DNA of 61,264 bases, taken from Helochares maculicollis. Lineage: Eukaryota > Arthropoda > Insecta > Coleoptera > Hydrophilidae. A program made the translations under genes and the position numbers. The stretch lies in contig JAWQRO010000075.1 of NCBI GenBank assembly GCA_033557835.1, positions 1-61,264 of the forward strand. Reading direction: 5' to 3'. The notes below the pieces were generated by a model. It had not been told where the DNA came from. It worked only from the letters and a program-made list of their open reading frames with translations, and ran no database searches. Below are positions 25,513 to 38,160 of the stretch, one piece after another (the stretch's first letter is position 1; each line of letters begins with the position of its first letter).

Positions 25513-28500
25513 TCTTGCGTACGAGCTATTTTCTCATAGGAATCATTTTTCCAAATATATGAAGACTTTTTATAATGTACACTTACGTAATTAAATTTGT
25601 AAGAAGACGTTTTTTAAAGACGATAAACTACCACTTTGATTTTTCTAAAAGAAGTTGATAAAACTGTAAGTAAATACTACTTTTTAGATACATTTAAACC
25701 CATTATAGATAAATAGAGTTTTGCAACGTAGAGAAAATAGTCTGTAAAAAGTGTGGGAGAAAGAGCAACTTGCCAAAAAGATGCGGTCTTTGAGGAGAAT
25801 CTTGAGAAAATCTCCAAGAAAGTTTAATAGATCTAATTGAGAGAAATAAAGCTCGTAAATAAAAGAGAAGTATCGTCGTAAATTTGATTGACTAGTCTTA
25901 AAATTCTTTCGTTTCTAAATGGACATAAAAACTTAACGTAGAGAGATATAGACTGTCCACGATTTAATTGATATTTTAGTTTTTTCTATATACAGAGATG
26001 TTTAGATAGTAGGATAGTTTTCTAAACGTGAATGCGTCATAATCATTGCTATTTGGTGCACCTTAATGCAGTGTACTACCATGCGTTTCACAATTGAACC
26101 GGTTCAATTCGAAATCGCATCCTATAAATCTCATTATTTTGAACGATCAAACCACTCTGCCCCTACGGAACAATTAAATGGCCCATCTTTGAGTATATGA
26201 GGAACACATGCAAGAAATTTAATCCTGAACTTGAAAACTGCACTTCCAAACAATAAAGTTTCAGGAGAAAACTCTCAACTCTCCTCTTGTAGTTTGCTAA
26301 GAGAATCGAACCTTATTAGATGTGCATTCTGCCTTTTCTCTCCAGTTATAACATCTGTTGGCTAAACAGAAATTGAAGTTTAAGCCTCTATTTACACTAC
26401 GGCTGTCTAGACGCAATTTCTAGGTTTCTCTCTTTACGATAAGTGAATGGAGAGTGATAGAAAACTAAATAAAACAATAAATTTTGCAGTACCGTAAGTG
26501 TAACTACTTTCTTGGAAACTGTAACAAGTTTCGTAGAAATTAACTGTAGGAAGGAGGCTTTTAGGAAAGCAAATGGGGCGAAGGGATTTTCAGAAAAGTA
26601 AATCTAGCCAATTTCTTTGAAGCAGTTGAGGGTTAGCAGCTAGCGATTCTTAGACGTCCCGTAAAAAATATCTAAAAGCATTCCTTGGGCCACGGGGAAA
26701 AAGGGCGTGTAGACTCTAGGAAATAAAAAAAACTTGAAAATTGAATTGATGTTCACGCCTCAGTAGCTAAAAGGTTTCAAAGTCCAGATCCTTTCTAAAC
26801 ATTCAATTTTACACGTAAACGGTACATAAATAAATCCACTATGTATAAAAACGTCCATCAAATGTCAAAGGAGAAACAACCGACTTCAAATGGAGACGTA
26901 TTGACAAGCGAACGAAAAAAGCCGAGTTGCGGTGAAAATTAAATCTGGATTTTTGAAAGACGATTCTCGTTTTAGTTTGTGAGCTACTTTATTGAATAAA
27001 TGCAAAATATGCATTAGTCTGAACAAATTTTCTGCTATCGGTTCACAAAAACGTTCTAAAAGATTCAATCGTTTTTCGAAAAAAAATTAGTGTTTAGTTT
27101 GTTCCTCACCAACTAGTGTTAAACAATATAATTTCAAATTACACTTATTTTTGTAATTTAATTTTTACCTGAATAATATTAGATAAATAGTTTAACAGGT
27201 TGTCAATGATTTGAACAATTTCCCGTTCACCCAGCTTAGTTTTAAAATTGGCAAATTTCCATTTGGCGCGCAAGCCGGGCTAGAACAAGCTCACTTCAAA
27301 CTGATATTTGCCATTTCCGGTTCACTAAGCGCACATAGTTGCGTCGCTCATAAATTGATCTGATCAGAGAAAAACATTATTCCAATTATTTTATTTGTGC
27401 ATAAATTTTTTCTGAAAGCTGGGTTATTTGCATCACGATTATTCCATTGAGTAATTATTTATGAGGGTGCATCCATAGTTAATGTGAACTGTGGAAATTA
27501 CACGAATGAATTTCCATTCCACTAGATTTGAAACACCCGAAATTAACGGTAACTGATTTTGCAGTTGCTTTGATGGACCCCTGATGATTACTTATTCAAC
27601 AATTTCCTGCATGGTAGCACAGTTTTAAATTGGAACGATTTCAATTGAATTCATTTTCCAGTTGAATTTCTTGAGTGATAGAATAGTGCTTCAAATGTGT
27701 GACTTTTATGGCCACATGACTGCCGTGCAAAAATTTAAACCCTTTTTCTTCTTAATAAAACACCAACCTTTTTATCTTAAAATTAAGTTTGCATTCCTGG
27801 TTTCGTTTCATATCAACCCTAACACAGCTTTTTATACAATATACTTTCCACAACGCAACAACGCAAATTTGATGCAGAGATGTTTCTTGAGCACGCTTAC
27901 GGCGTAATTTTAAAGTGTTAGGAAGAAGATGTCTCCAAATTTAACCAATTGTTAGAGAAATGATAAATAGTAAAAATATTGAAGGCTGGGACTGTGTGTA
28001 AAAACAAACGACATAAAAACCCAACATCCAATTTTCAAACTCTAATAGCGCTATAGCTATAACTAATAGATTTCTGCAAGTGACAAAACGAAATTACAAA
28101 AGTTTTATAACAGAAAAGCTCTAAAATACGAAGGCAAGTCAACCTCTTAAAACGTAAAATTCGAAACAAAATACTTCCTCTAGTTTATTTTATTACAGTC
28201 GCCGTCGTTTAGTTTTAAAGACGCTTTTATCATCCCAGGACATGTCCATTTAAAGAGGGAATTAAGGAATAAAATTCGGAAAAGCACCATCGCCACTGGC
28301 TGCATCACTAAGCGAAGCTCCAGCGCCACGAGCTCGCCGATGAAATATTATCCTAATCCATTATGTCGCTGGAAAACGTTTCCCCATTTTTTCGCGACCC
28401 CAAATAAAAAGGAGTCGAGCATTGCGCTCACTTATATAAGAATAAAATTATGTAACTGGTAGCAGCAGCTGGGTCCCAGCACAATTTTCAAACCCGTCAC

Positions 28501-31500
28501 ACATATTTGAATGGCAAGGAGAATGTTATACCAACATAGGACTAACTCCCCGGCTTTTGCCTTCTTTTTACTTGATGAAAGAGGCAAGCAAGGAATATTA
28601 TCCAATTCAGTGCGTTTTCCTTCTCATCCAAATTAAAAATCAAGTTCTTTTATTTTTGGGCTTTTGAAGAGCCAATGTTTTGAGGAAGTGAGCTGGTGTG
28701 TGTATCCCAAACAGATATCTTATGCCTTGCCGCTTCTTAGTTTTGAAGTAAGCTGTTTTTTGGCTCATCTTCTCTCATTGAATAATTGGAGCTTTGCATC
28801 AGATAAATTATGGCAACAAAGAGTAGTCGCAGCGGCTTTTTTCGTTTATGCGTGGTTAAAACGTGTTGGCCGTTTTTCACGGATTAAGTTGTTTGCTTAT
28901 CTAATGAGATAAAAAATTTACATCCCTCAGAGATTTTCATTTCTCGCTGTATGTATATCGTTCGAACTTTCAACGTCATTGCCTACACTTTGCACACTAA
29001 CAATATAATTGTTCAATCAGCTTCCTTATTTTTCAAGTAAAGTGGAAGAAATCCACGTATAGAACGATGAAAGCTACCGAACCCTGAAAACGTGCTTAAG
29101 CCTACATGAAATCAAATCGAATAAAACCAATTCAAGTATTTATCCAACTGAAAAAGAAATTATACAAATACTTAAATACATAAAAGTGGTCGAATTGTAT
29201 TCAAAACGTTGCTTTGGCAAATACCAGAGGTATATTTACTTTTAAAAGTCACCATTTCAATTCACTATTGTGTTGCAACGAAATGGACCGCATTTCCAGA
29301 GAGAAGCTGTGCGGCACAGTTGAAATTGTTACTATGGGTCGGTTGGTTCGTTTTAAAATCAATTTAAGCAATGTTCAGTAATTTGATTATATGCAGTTAT
29401 GCACATGACCAGCGCTTCTGATTAAATTAGCAATTTCAATTGGTAAAAAAAAGCAGTGAAAAATTAAATCGGGTTAGATCTAATAGAAAATAGTGAAATT
29501 CAACAAAATTGCAAATCCTAACTTTTATATGCGCGTAAAAGAATATATAAAAACGTGAATTACCATTGCTGTCGCCCAAACAATCTGTAACATTTCCTAC
29601 AGCGCTTTTTGTTTAATAACATGGAATTTACATCTTAAATAACCTAGGTTCGCAAAGTAGAGTAGAGTATGAGTATAATTTTAGCAAGAGGACTCTTCAG
29701 ACAGACTTTAGCCATAATTTCGTTACTTCCTTGAATTAACGAGCCTTGATGCAAAGTTCTATCGCGTCTAATGGTGCGGTAGATACTTCTTTCAGTTTAT
29801 ATAGTGTGCAAATTGAATTTGCGCTACACTTACAATCGTATACTGAAATGTTTTACATTCTAATTCAACTAGGTTTTAGATACACATACTAAGAGTGTTA
29901 GGTTAGCGTCTAGTGCTACAAAACCTATAGATACTATGTGATCTAAAGTAGGTTGTGTTACTTTTCTAAAACAAGTTAATTGACAGAAATTGAGGGATTA
30001 TTTTCTTATCATTTATATTGCGAAGGATTATTGAGAGTTTTTCTTCTGTTCTGGTGGAAAATGTTGTTTGACTGAATAGCTTAAGCGGGCCGTTATTGGA
30101 ATTATCTGTTAAATCGCCTCTAATTAATAGATATTATAATAATATTAAGCGAGGCTTCAGCGTAATTAAATCTGTGTTGCTTGCAAACAATAATAATTAA
30201 TACACGAGACGCGTTTACCCGTAAATTATATCAAATTAAATTATGTAGCGTCACATAAAATTTCATTGCCGAGAGCACCGAATACAAAACGTTTCCACTT
30301 AAAAATTAACAGACTCGGTAATCTACTCTGCACTCTGTTTATCTATAATGCCTTTAACGACATTCCAAAAGTGTTACAAACATGCAAATAAGTGCCAAAG
30401 TTACAAAGGAAATTAGTCGCGCTTACAAACTGATAATTCTTACATTTCTGCTTCTTATGAATCATTAATGGATAAGTAGATTTTTTATTCACTGTCTTCC
30501 AAATTAAATCGAACAACAGTTTAAGATTTAATAGTTTGAAATTGATTTACGTCGAAAACTGTGGAACAAATTAGAGACGTAGATGATTTGATAATTATGA
30601 TCAAGATGATATGCTTAGGAGAGCCAAAAGTTACAGCCAATTGCTTTCCAGATGGAATATAGCAGTTCCTATTTTCTTCTTGTATTGTAATTTCTCTTGT
30701 AGATTAAACATAGCATAATGTGATGTTCATGTAGAAAAGTTTTTACATGACTTAGTTTTACATAGTTTGGAGAAATCTATTATATTGTGAGCATTGATAG
30801 ACTGATTAAATCATATTTTGAGTAAATATCTTGTGAGACTATCTTCCAATTGAACAGACAGGGCATTTGCATGTGAATTTTCTCGTTACTACAGTCAGTG
30901 GTTTCGATTTTTGTATTTTTGCAAGACAATTCAATAGTTACCCGCAAACATCTTTTTCTATTGAGTTCTCAAAAACGGCAAAACTCGAATTTTTCTAAAT
31001 TCAGACGTAGAATTAATCTTAGCTCTGTAACATCAACAATGTATGCGATGCCTCTATTGGATCACCTTGAACGCCATTTTGAGATGACTTTTCGAAAAAT
31101 ACCGTAGAACATTTTTTCTAACTTTTATACGAGAATACACACAATTGAGGTTTCATCTTCGTCGGTTTTTGAGATAGAAGTACGTCCAGTAGAGACAAAA
31201 TTTTAAGCCCCCAATTTATCCTTTCACGAATGAAATTTTTTAAACGTCTGTAGATTGATCTAATAATTTTAGACGACGATTCCAAAAAAAAACGTTCATA
31301 TCTTTTCCGTTTTCAACTTGCAAGCTATAAGAATCTTTGCAAACACATTCATCTCCCGTTCTCTTCCCCACTTAGAAATGAAGTTTAAAAAATTCCTACA
31401 TTTTTCATTGCTCACATCGTGAAGACAATTCGTGCAAGAAACTGTATCGTGTGCGGGTTAGTGGTTTGGGCTGAAGGTTGATGAGCCTGTTAATCAGCCT

Positions 31501-31514
31501 GCGACAATTGGCCC
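25327..31514. other. Long AT-rich stretch without recognisable genes
   Basis: Blocks of more even composition at about 27230-27660, 28190-28640 and 28650-28910 hold only short frames (up to 82 codons) without motifs. A block at 30950-31400 with a 69-codon plus frame has a repeat-like look but matches nothing I can name. Confidence 0.4.
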
Positions 31515-31696
31515 ATGAGTCAATGACTTAATCGTCAGTCAGTCACTCAATCAGTTAATGAATCAATCAGTCTCTGAGCCAGGGAATCAGTCTGTCAATT
31601 AGTAAGTCAGGCAGTCAAGCAGTCAGGCAGTCAGTCAATCAGTCAGACAGTCAGCCAGTCATTCAATCAGTCCGTCAGTCAATCAGTCAGTCAGCC
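31515..31696. repeat. Degenerate tetranucleotide array (TCAG/TCAA)
   Basis: About 180 bases made largely of 4-bp units TCAG, TCAA and TCAC with occasional interruptions, for example the runs GTCAGTCAGTCACTCAATCA and GTCAATCAGTCAGTCAGCC. The right half is more regular than the left. No spacer structure, so it is not a CRISPR array. Confidence 0.9.
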
Positions 31697-32501
31697 GGGA
31701 CACTTTTACAAGTATTAAACATAATTTAATCTATACTAAATTCCTTGCTGTAGTTCAATATAAGACAGGCAATTCATAGCATTGGGTTTAAATGCCATTG
31801 AAATTGAATCTGCTTCTTATAATTTGTCCACAGTTGCTCACTAAATTTCTCATGTGTATGAAAACTAGATATTAAGTTGATAATTTAATTGGTTTCGTCA
31901 ATTTTACTTTGAAACTCAGTAAAGAGCCCGAGAAAGAAATTATTAAATACTCAACATATTGCCTAGAGATATTTTATAGATATCTTAGTAAGACTTAATT
32001 TTCACGAAAAACGTTCACTCAGATGATGTGCTTAACAAAACGGGTCGATACAACATTACTCTTTATAACAATTTATATTATTCCTAGCGATGCAACATTA
32101 GCTAGAAGTACGGTAAGCCCGTCACGGGCCAAAGTCTATGTAACTAAACAAAAATTCTAACCAACCCTACTAATAGTTCGTTACTGTTATATGCATATAC
32201 AACACACCTTGTCTGTAATACGCATTTATTTCATGAGTGTCTGGATGTAACCATAAAACTTATGATATGTGTAATGTGTATTGTGTAACGTAAACTAAGA
32301 GATACGGTTAGTTAATGGAGAACACCTTTGTACAGAGTGATTCTGCCTAACATTTATATATAAATATATTTGTATTTACGTAAAAAATATCGCTTGGAAT
32401 TATTGAATGGTCTGTAGGTGCCCTGTAATAGTCTTTCATGTTGCGTTTGTGGTTAGGGGGGCGCTGAGCAGTCAGTTTATATAAAATACAAGTTAAACCC
32501 A
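31697..32501. other. AT-rich stretch, nothing assigned
   Basis: No open frame or repeat that can be supported. Confidence 0.4.
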
Positions 32502-32640
32502 TATGTATTTAAACGTATATTTCTAAACGTAGATGTGTAAATGTAGAAGTCTAAACGTATGTGTTTAAACATATATGTTTAAAGGTTTAGAATTGACCTA
32601 TATGGCTGAACATATACGGTTGAAGATATGTGGGTGAACC
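32502..32640. repeat. 14-bp minisatellite, about ten units
   Basis: Successive units are TATGTATTTAAACG, TATATTTCTAAACG, TAGATGTGTAAATG, TAGAAGTCTAAACG, TATGTGTTTAAACA, TATATGTTTAAAGG, a 13-base variant, then TATATGGCTGAACA, TATACGGTTGAAGA and TATGTGGGTGAACC. The consensus is close to TATATGTTTAAACG. Units diverge from left to right, with a shift from TAAACG to TGAACA in the last three. Confidence 0.93.
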
Positions 32641-33122
32641 TATATGAGATCTTTGATTCTATCTCATGTGGTTTAATTCAATATCTTCAAGCGATTTTCG
32701 ACGGAAAAAATTATGTAGGACATTCTAACGTAAATGAATCACACTGTACCCACTAAATACTTGTAGACTGATCTAAAATATAAATGTTTAGATATATACT
32801 TGTACATTTTCACTGCCAATTAGATGTATAGTTAACCTTTATAATATATATTTAAACAAACAATTAAACGAAAATATCGAGTTTTCACAGGAATGGCGCT
32901 AGAAGCGATATTTTCGAGTTTAAATGATTGAATGAGTGTTAGATAAATCAGTATATAAATACATGCATATATAGACTAATGTATGTATTATTTACCTGTA
33001 AATGTAATATAATAAAAAAATGAAAATTAGTTTGTAGTAAATTATGTAATAATTTGTATGTTTATTAAAATAGAAAACACGATGTAAGCTGAACTCCAAC
33101 CCTACATAGCCATAGGTCTGCT
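32641..33122. other. AT-rich stretch, nothing assigned
   Basis: Continues AT-rich after the minisatellite. No supported feature. Confidence 0.4.
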
Positions 33123-33386
33123 CTAAAGATTATCGTCTACCTGTATGAAAGCTGTAACTTGTTTATTTCGCATAACTTCTATGAAAGTTCCCCTTTCTTG
33201 GATAGATCCGGAATGAACGAGCTGTTCGAGCAGCCACTCAGTCGCAACTATGACATTAAAAACCGTACATTTCGGATCTACTATCGCTTGTAATAAATTG
33301 CCAATTAAATCCTCACTTAGAGCTTTGTAAAAAGCAAAATATAAGGACTGCATAACATAACTAACATAAAAAGGTATAGTTTTCAT
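33123..33386 (-). CDS. Unrecognised 87-codon open frame
   Basis: A minus-strand frame from ATG (33384-33386) to the stop at 33123. It begins MKTIPFYVSYVMQSLYFAFY and continues DLIGNLLQAIVDPKCTVFNV and LLEQLVHSGSIQERGTFIEV. The amino-acid mix is that of an ordinary helical globular protein, and local GC content is higher than in the flanks, which end sharply on both sides. I recognise no family. It may be an exon, a retrocopy fragment or part of an unidentified mobile element. No clear splice sites are visible at the edges. Confidence 0.35.
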   Translation of the reverse strand: MKTIPFYVSYVMQSLYFAFYKALSEDLIGNLLQAIVDPKCTVFNVIVATEWLLEQLVHSGSIQERGTFIEVMRNKQVTAFIQVDDNL

Positions 33387-36300
33387 ATGACGCTATAATC
33401 TTTAAGCGAATAACTATATAGAAAATTCTAATGTATTGTTTAATATAATATGATATTAATAACTATATTTATATTGGCGTATATTTTACGGTAAGTTTTT
33501 AAATTTTATAAGAAAGGCCAGTTGTTAAGCTTTCCCTTATTGTATTTTAATAGTTTTGTACTTTATATAGTAATAGATGTAATAAATTTAAAAAATCTGA
33601 GGAAAGGACGAAATTAGCCAGAGAAACTCCGGGACTGAGAAAAGTTAACAAAAGCAACTTCAGTTCCGTCTTTATTACATTAAAGAGCGAAACTCTCTGT
33701 CCTAATGTATGTTTGTTTAAACAGACACTTTGCTGATGACTTTGTAGAAAATCTTGTGTAAACATACACTTTTTGTTTTTTCAAATTAAATTCCAAGGGA
33801 AATTACTCAACATCAATTTATATTCGCACCATTTTTCCGCCTGCCTGCCGGGCCGATCCAGATCGCTTCTCAAAACGCTCTTTTCTTTCCTTTTAATACT
33901 TCCGCTTATTATTAGTTTAATAACTTTTGAAATTAATATTGATATAAGTTTAAAAAGTTACCCCGCTCCAACTTATAATTGCACGCTTAGATTAATTACT
34001 GAAATGGTGATTACTTGTTGTACACAGCAACAGCGAACTGGTGACATGTTTATTTAACAAAGTTGGCAAAGTTGACGCTGACGGTGCTTCTAAGATGATG
34101 TTTTTGAGGTCTCATTATCTTGGGGATTGAGTTTCCATACTCCAGTTTCTTGTTAGGTAAAAACTAAATTATCACTTGCCGCTCATATTACATTTTGTGC
34201 GCGCCCAAAAACTACGTTTTGCCTTTTAAATATGATGGGTTTTATTGGCAATAGAAACGAAAATGTCAAATATTCCATAAAACACTGCGTTTCCGAGATG
34301 ATTATCTTGATTAATTTAGACATTCAGTAACATTGTCTCCTATCCAATCAAGCTTGACCCTACCTGACGAGACCTAGTCGAATATGTCTTACATCAAATA
34401 TGTAACATTATAATTGCAGCATAAACTGCAACTTCTTTAAGAAAACACGGATTTTTCAAAGCGCATTACAAAAAAGCTTATTTATTTACGTTTGTAGCGT
34501 CAACCTGAATTTCCTTTGTGTAATCTTAAATATTCATTAAGACATCCGTTTCCTATTAGTTGCGAAAGACTTGAGACGTAATTTCCACAAGAACAGATAA
34601 AAATGTTGCGCGGTACAGAAAGGCAAAGTCGCATGAAAACGAAAGCAAGTACAGTTCATTTCAACAACTTCCCTGAAATTTAATAACTCATTTCCCTTAA
34701 ATAAAAACCACGATCTGTATATAAGTACCTTACATAACTACGACCAAATTAAATTTTGATTGCATATTCGAAGTCGCAGCAGTTTCCTACGCTTGATATA
34801 TTTCTTCTCATAATTTTCCACCCAGAATGCAATCACCTGATTTTGATGGAAGGCGGCGCTTTGTTGTGTTCTACAAAACAGCAAACCGCTCCAGACTTAC
34901 TCCGTTTATTCCACAAGCGTTTACAATTTAATTTGCGCTCCCCAATCGCGAAAATAATTATTTCACAATTAAAAACATTAAAGAAACCTAGGAAGCACAG
35001 CCTGCATTCGTCAACGCACCCTTAGGCTCTATCTAAACTGGCAAGTCGCAATTTAACATTACTATTATAAATTTATCAATGACCAATAATGATCACAATG
35101 AAATATTATCATAATAGCACTTTCAGTTTAAATTAATTATTTTGAATTGCATAAAATATAGAAAACTTCCTCCATAAAGGACTTAAAAGAAATCACCTTT
35201 GCAAAAACCTTAAAATTCTCCCTTGAAGCTGAAATAGCGAAAGCTTCTTTCGCACCCGTCTAGACACATATAAATATTGATTCGCCTTATGGAAAAAGGA
35301 GCCTAATTTATACCATCAATTTATAACGTTTTGAAACGTACCATTTCGTGAAATTTATATACTCGGAGCTCGGTGAGATGTAAAACACATTTATTCCTTC
35401 TTTGGTGCGCAATAAAATATTTATAGTCACATGTGACCAAACGTAAACTGCGACGGCGGCGGAGGTGGCGCGGCGGCAGCAGCTCTTTACACGTGAAAAA
35501 CCGTTTGAGCTTTCGGGCACAGAAAACAGAAAACAAAGCGCTGTGTGTCCGTAACCGTTTTCATTTCCATTTCATTTGATCCGAAAGGTCCGGGACAAAG
35601 AGAACAAATTCCTTGCGCTCACACAGATGCGGTTAAAGTTAGTTCGTCTCCTCTCGCCAACTGTACGGCGGAGCCTTGCTGCACAACAAATAAAAGTAAA
35701 GCTAGTCGGAGATTTTTTCAATCGAAAAATTATTTATGTTCGCCAAGTGTCCGGGGATCATTAATTAAACCCTTATCTCCCAACGCCAACGGTACAAGAA
35801 CGTATATATTAACTTAATCTTTACATTCCATTGTTCTACTTAATTTGGCTGGGCAAGCGGAAATTCTACTTTTTATCGAATCGAATTCAATTCACAATGA
35901 AATAAAATAGCGGATCATAATCATCAGCAAAGCATCGGCAATTGCGTTGCTCATTTTAAATTTAAAGTACGTTTCGTAAATATCAACTTAATTACGTTTT
36001 GCATAATTTTAATTCTCCTACTTTTTAGCTTTGCTTACTACGTCTGAGTGCTTAAAAAATTCATTTTTAAGCGCTCGTTAAATTAAATATTTACCTACGA
36101 TTTTACAATAATAGCCTGTTTATATTTTTAAATTTTTTCTAAATTATAGATAGAAATTTTTATAGATTTTAAAATTTTTATAAATTACGTATTAATGTCT
36201 GTTTAAGAGCCAAGGGCCATAGACAACGAAAAGCGATTGGGTTAATTGAAAACCATATCAAACCTCACTGCTTATAAAAATCCAGCATACAAACGATAAT

Positions 36301-36710
36301 GCCACTTTGGATGTTTCTATGGCACTTTGGGCTATTATACGTATTATATGTGTTATAAATATAGCTTATTAGCTAGGTACATTGATGTAACTAAAATATT
36401 TAGTCTTAAATAATTCTGTTTTAAATGACGAAAAATGGAAACAAGTTCTAAACATTGGAAGAAACCTACGGTTAGAAAATATAATGAACATTATGTATTT
36501 AACCCAATTCGACAATCGTCCAAATCTATATTTAAAAAAGAGCTAAATAAAAAAGTGATTTTAATACTGACGACAAATTAAAACCACTGTCATGATTTAT
36601 TAGAAATTGTAAAATTATACACATGAATGTACAGTAGATTAAAAGGAAAATATATTATATATCTTAAGTGTAATGATATATTATGTAACATGATATATTA
36701 TTTAACATAT

Positions 36711-36745
<35 letters not shown>

Positions 36746-37190
36746 TAAAAAAGTAAAAAAATAAATGTAAATAGAATACAAGCCACATGTTATACCATGT
36801 TTGTGATACCTATACCCTGATTTAAATAATAAAATGCCAAATGCAAGATGGTGTTTGATTATTAAGTCATCTTCAAATACCTTAAACTATAGGTACGAGG
36901 TATGAGTAAATGTACTAAGGCTACTTTATAGATTGTCCCAGGAATTCTGCAGTCAAATTCTGAATATGTACACAAAAAGAGGCAACAGCCACAAAAAAAT
37001 TAGTTTTGAACATACAAGTAGACTATAGGAGATAACATGTATTTTTAATTTAATAAAAGCTACTTCAAACACAAGATTTTATATTCACTAACCATGCTAA
37101 ATCACAATTTGTAGACGTAGTGCCAATGAAATTTGATACTTTTTCTCGCAAAAACATGAGCAAAAATACTAAAGTTTTGCATATCTCTTA
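33387..37190. other. Stretch with composition islands but no assigned gene
   Basis: Blocks at about 33770-34060, 34750-35030 and 35300-35830 have balanced composition and overlapping 60-94 codon frames on both strands, which suggests conserved non-coding DNA more than genes. Within the last, 35448-35485 is extremely GC-rich (GGCGGCGGAGGTGGCGCGG). An (AT)n run lies at 36714-36741. Confidence 0.4.
36714..36741. repeat. (AT)n microsatellite
   Basis: About 14 uninterrupted AT units, in an AT-rich context with further TATAT runs just upstream (36650-36715). Confidence 0.9.
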
Positions 37191-38160
37191 GTGATGACCA
37201 ACATAAAGTTTTCGGTTCGATAAGAAAGGGACATTGCTACTGGACAATTTGTTTTTGTCATGTTGGTACACTCTTCGTACGATTGTATGTGAACTTTCAT
37301 TTCCATAGGTCAATTCATTCTTTGTTTGCAAGCCATTTAGTATTGACTGGTCAAAGTATTTTTTTAAAATGGAAAAATGAAGTATCGTGCACTGATTGAA
37401 ATATTGGAAGGTTTTAAAACAATGAAAATTTATGAACAAATATTGAAAGTTTTTAAGGACTCTTTGCCTGCAGTTAATATAGTAGAAAGATGGGTTGCTG
37501 AATTTAAACGTGATCGTACAAGCCTTGCACGATATTCACGTCAAGGACGTCCAAAAACAGCAAAATCAAAATTCGTAGAAAAAACAAGGTATAGGGTTGG
37601 AATATTGGAATGACTGAAAATAGAAGCCCTAGGCATCTCATTGAGCAGTGTAGAAGTACTGAGTTTTAGAAAGCTATGTGCACAATGGATGCCGTATTTG
37701 CTAATGAAGCAACAAAAAGAGAGATTTAGGTCTACCATTATGATCTTGAATCAAAACCAGAAGCTGAAGAATGGTGTGAGCCTGCTTCTTCAGCAGCTAA
37801 GAAGTTTGTGTCCAAAAATCGGTTAGAAAGTTGTTAACATAATTTTTTTTGGATACGAAACGAATTTTGTTTGTAGATTACTTGCAAACTGATTAAACAA
37901 TATATTCTGAATATTATTGTACCTTTTTAGACGAGCTGAAGGAAAAAACTCTCGAAAAAAGTCCCGGTTTGCAAAAAAATCCTTTTTCATCAGGACAATG
38001 CACCGTGTCACAAGAGTATTTTGACAATGGTAAAAGTCCATGAATTAAAGTTCAAACTTTTGGAGCATCCACAGTATTCCCTCGCGGCTTCCATGTCTTT
38101 CCGAATCTAAGAAATGTATCCGTGGAAAGTGTTTTTCGTGAAATTATGAGGTCATAACAG
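37191..38160 (+). mobile_element. Mariner element, family 1 copy d, 3'-truncated
   Basis: The left end is a decayed terminal repeat (GTGATGACCAACATAAAG) after TA at 37189-37190. The transposase begins near 37371. A long open N-terminal segment (about 37380-37612) reads MKYRALIEILEGFKTMKIYE, then IVERWVAEFKRDRTSLARY and SRQGRPKTAKS, which is the helix-turn-helix DNA-binding half. After a TGA it continues in other frames, with LSSVEVLSFRKLCAQWMP at about 37640. The region of the second catalytic aspartate (about 37980-38000) is partly readable. Similarity stops near 38160, before the C-terminal domain and the right terminal repeat. It has the best preserved N-terminus of the five family 1 copies. 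Confidence 0.9.

Noticed and set aside
30898..31400. 69-codon plus frame and repeat-like block
   Set aside because: I could not match it to any transposase or protein family. No terminal repeats were found.
31515..31696. Possible CRISPR-like array
   Set aside because: Units are 4 bp and contiguous, with no spacers. The DNA is eukaryotic in character.
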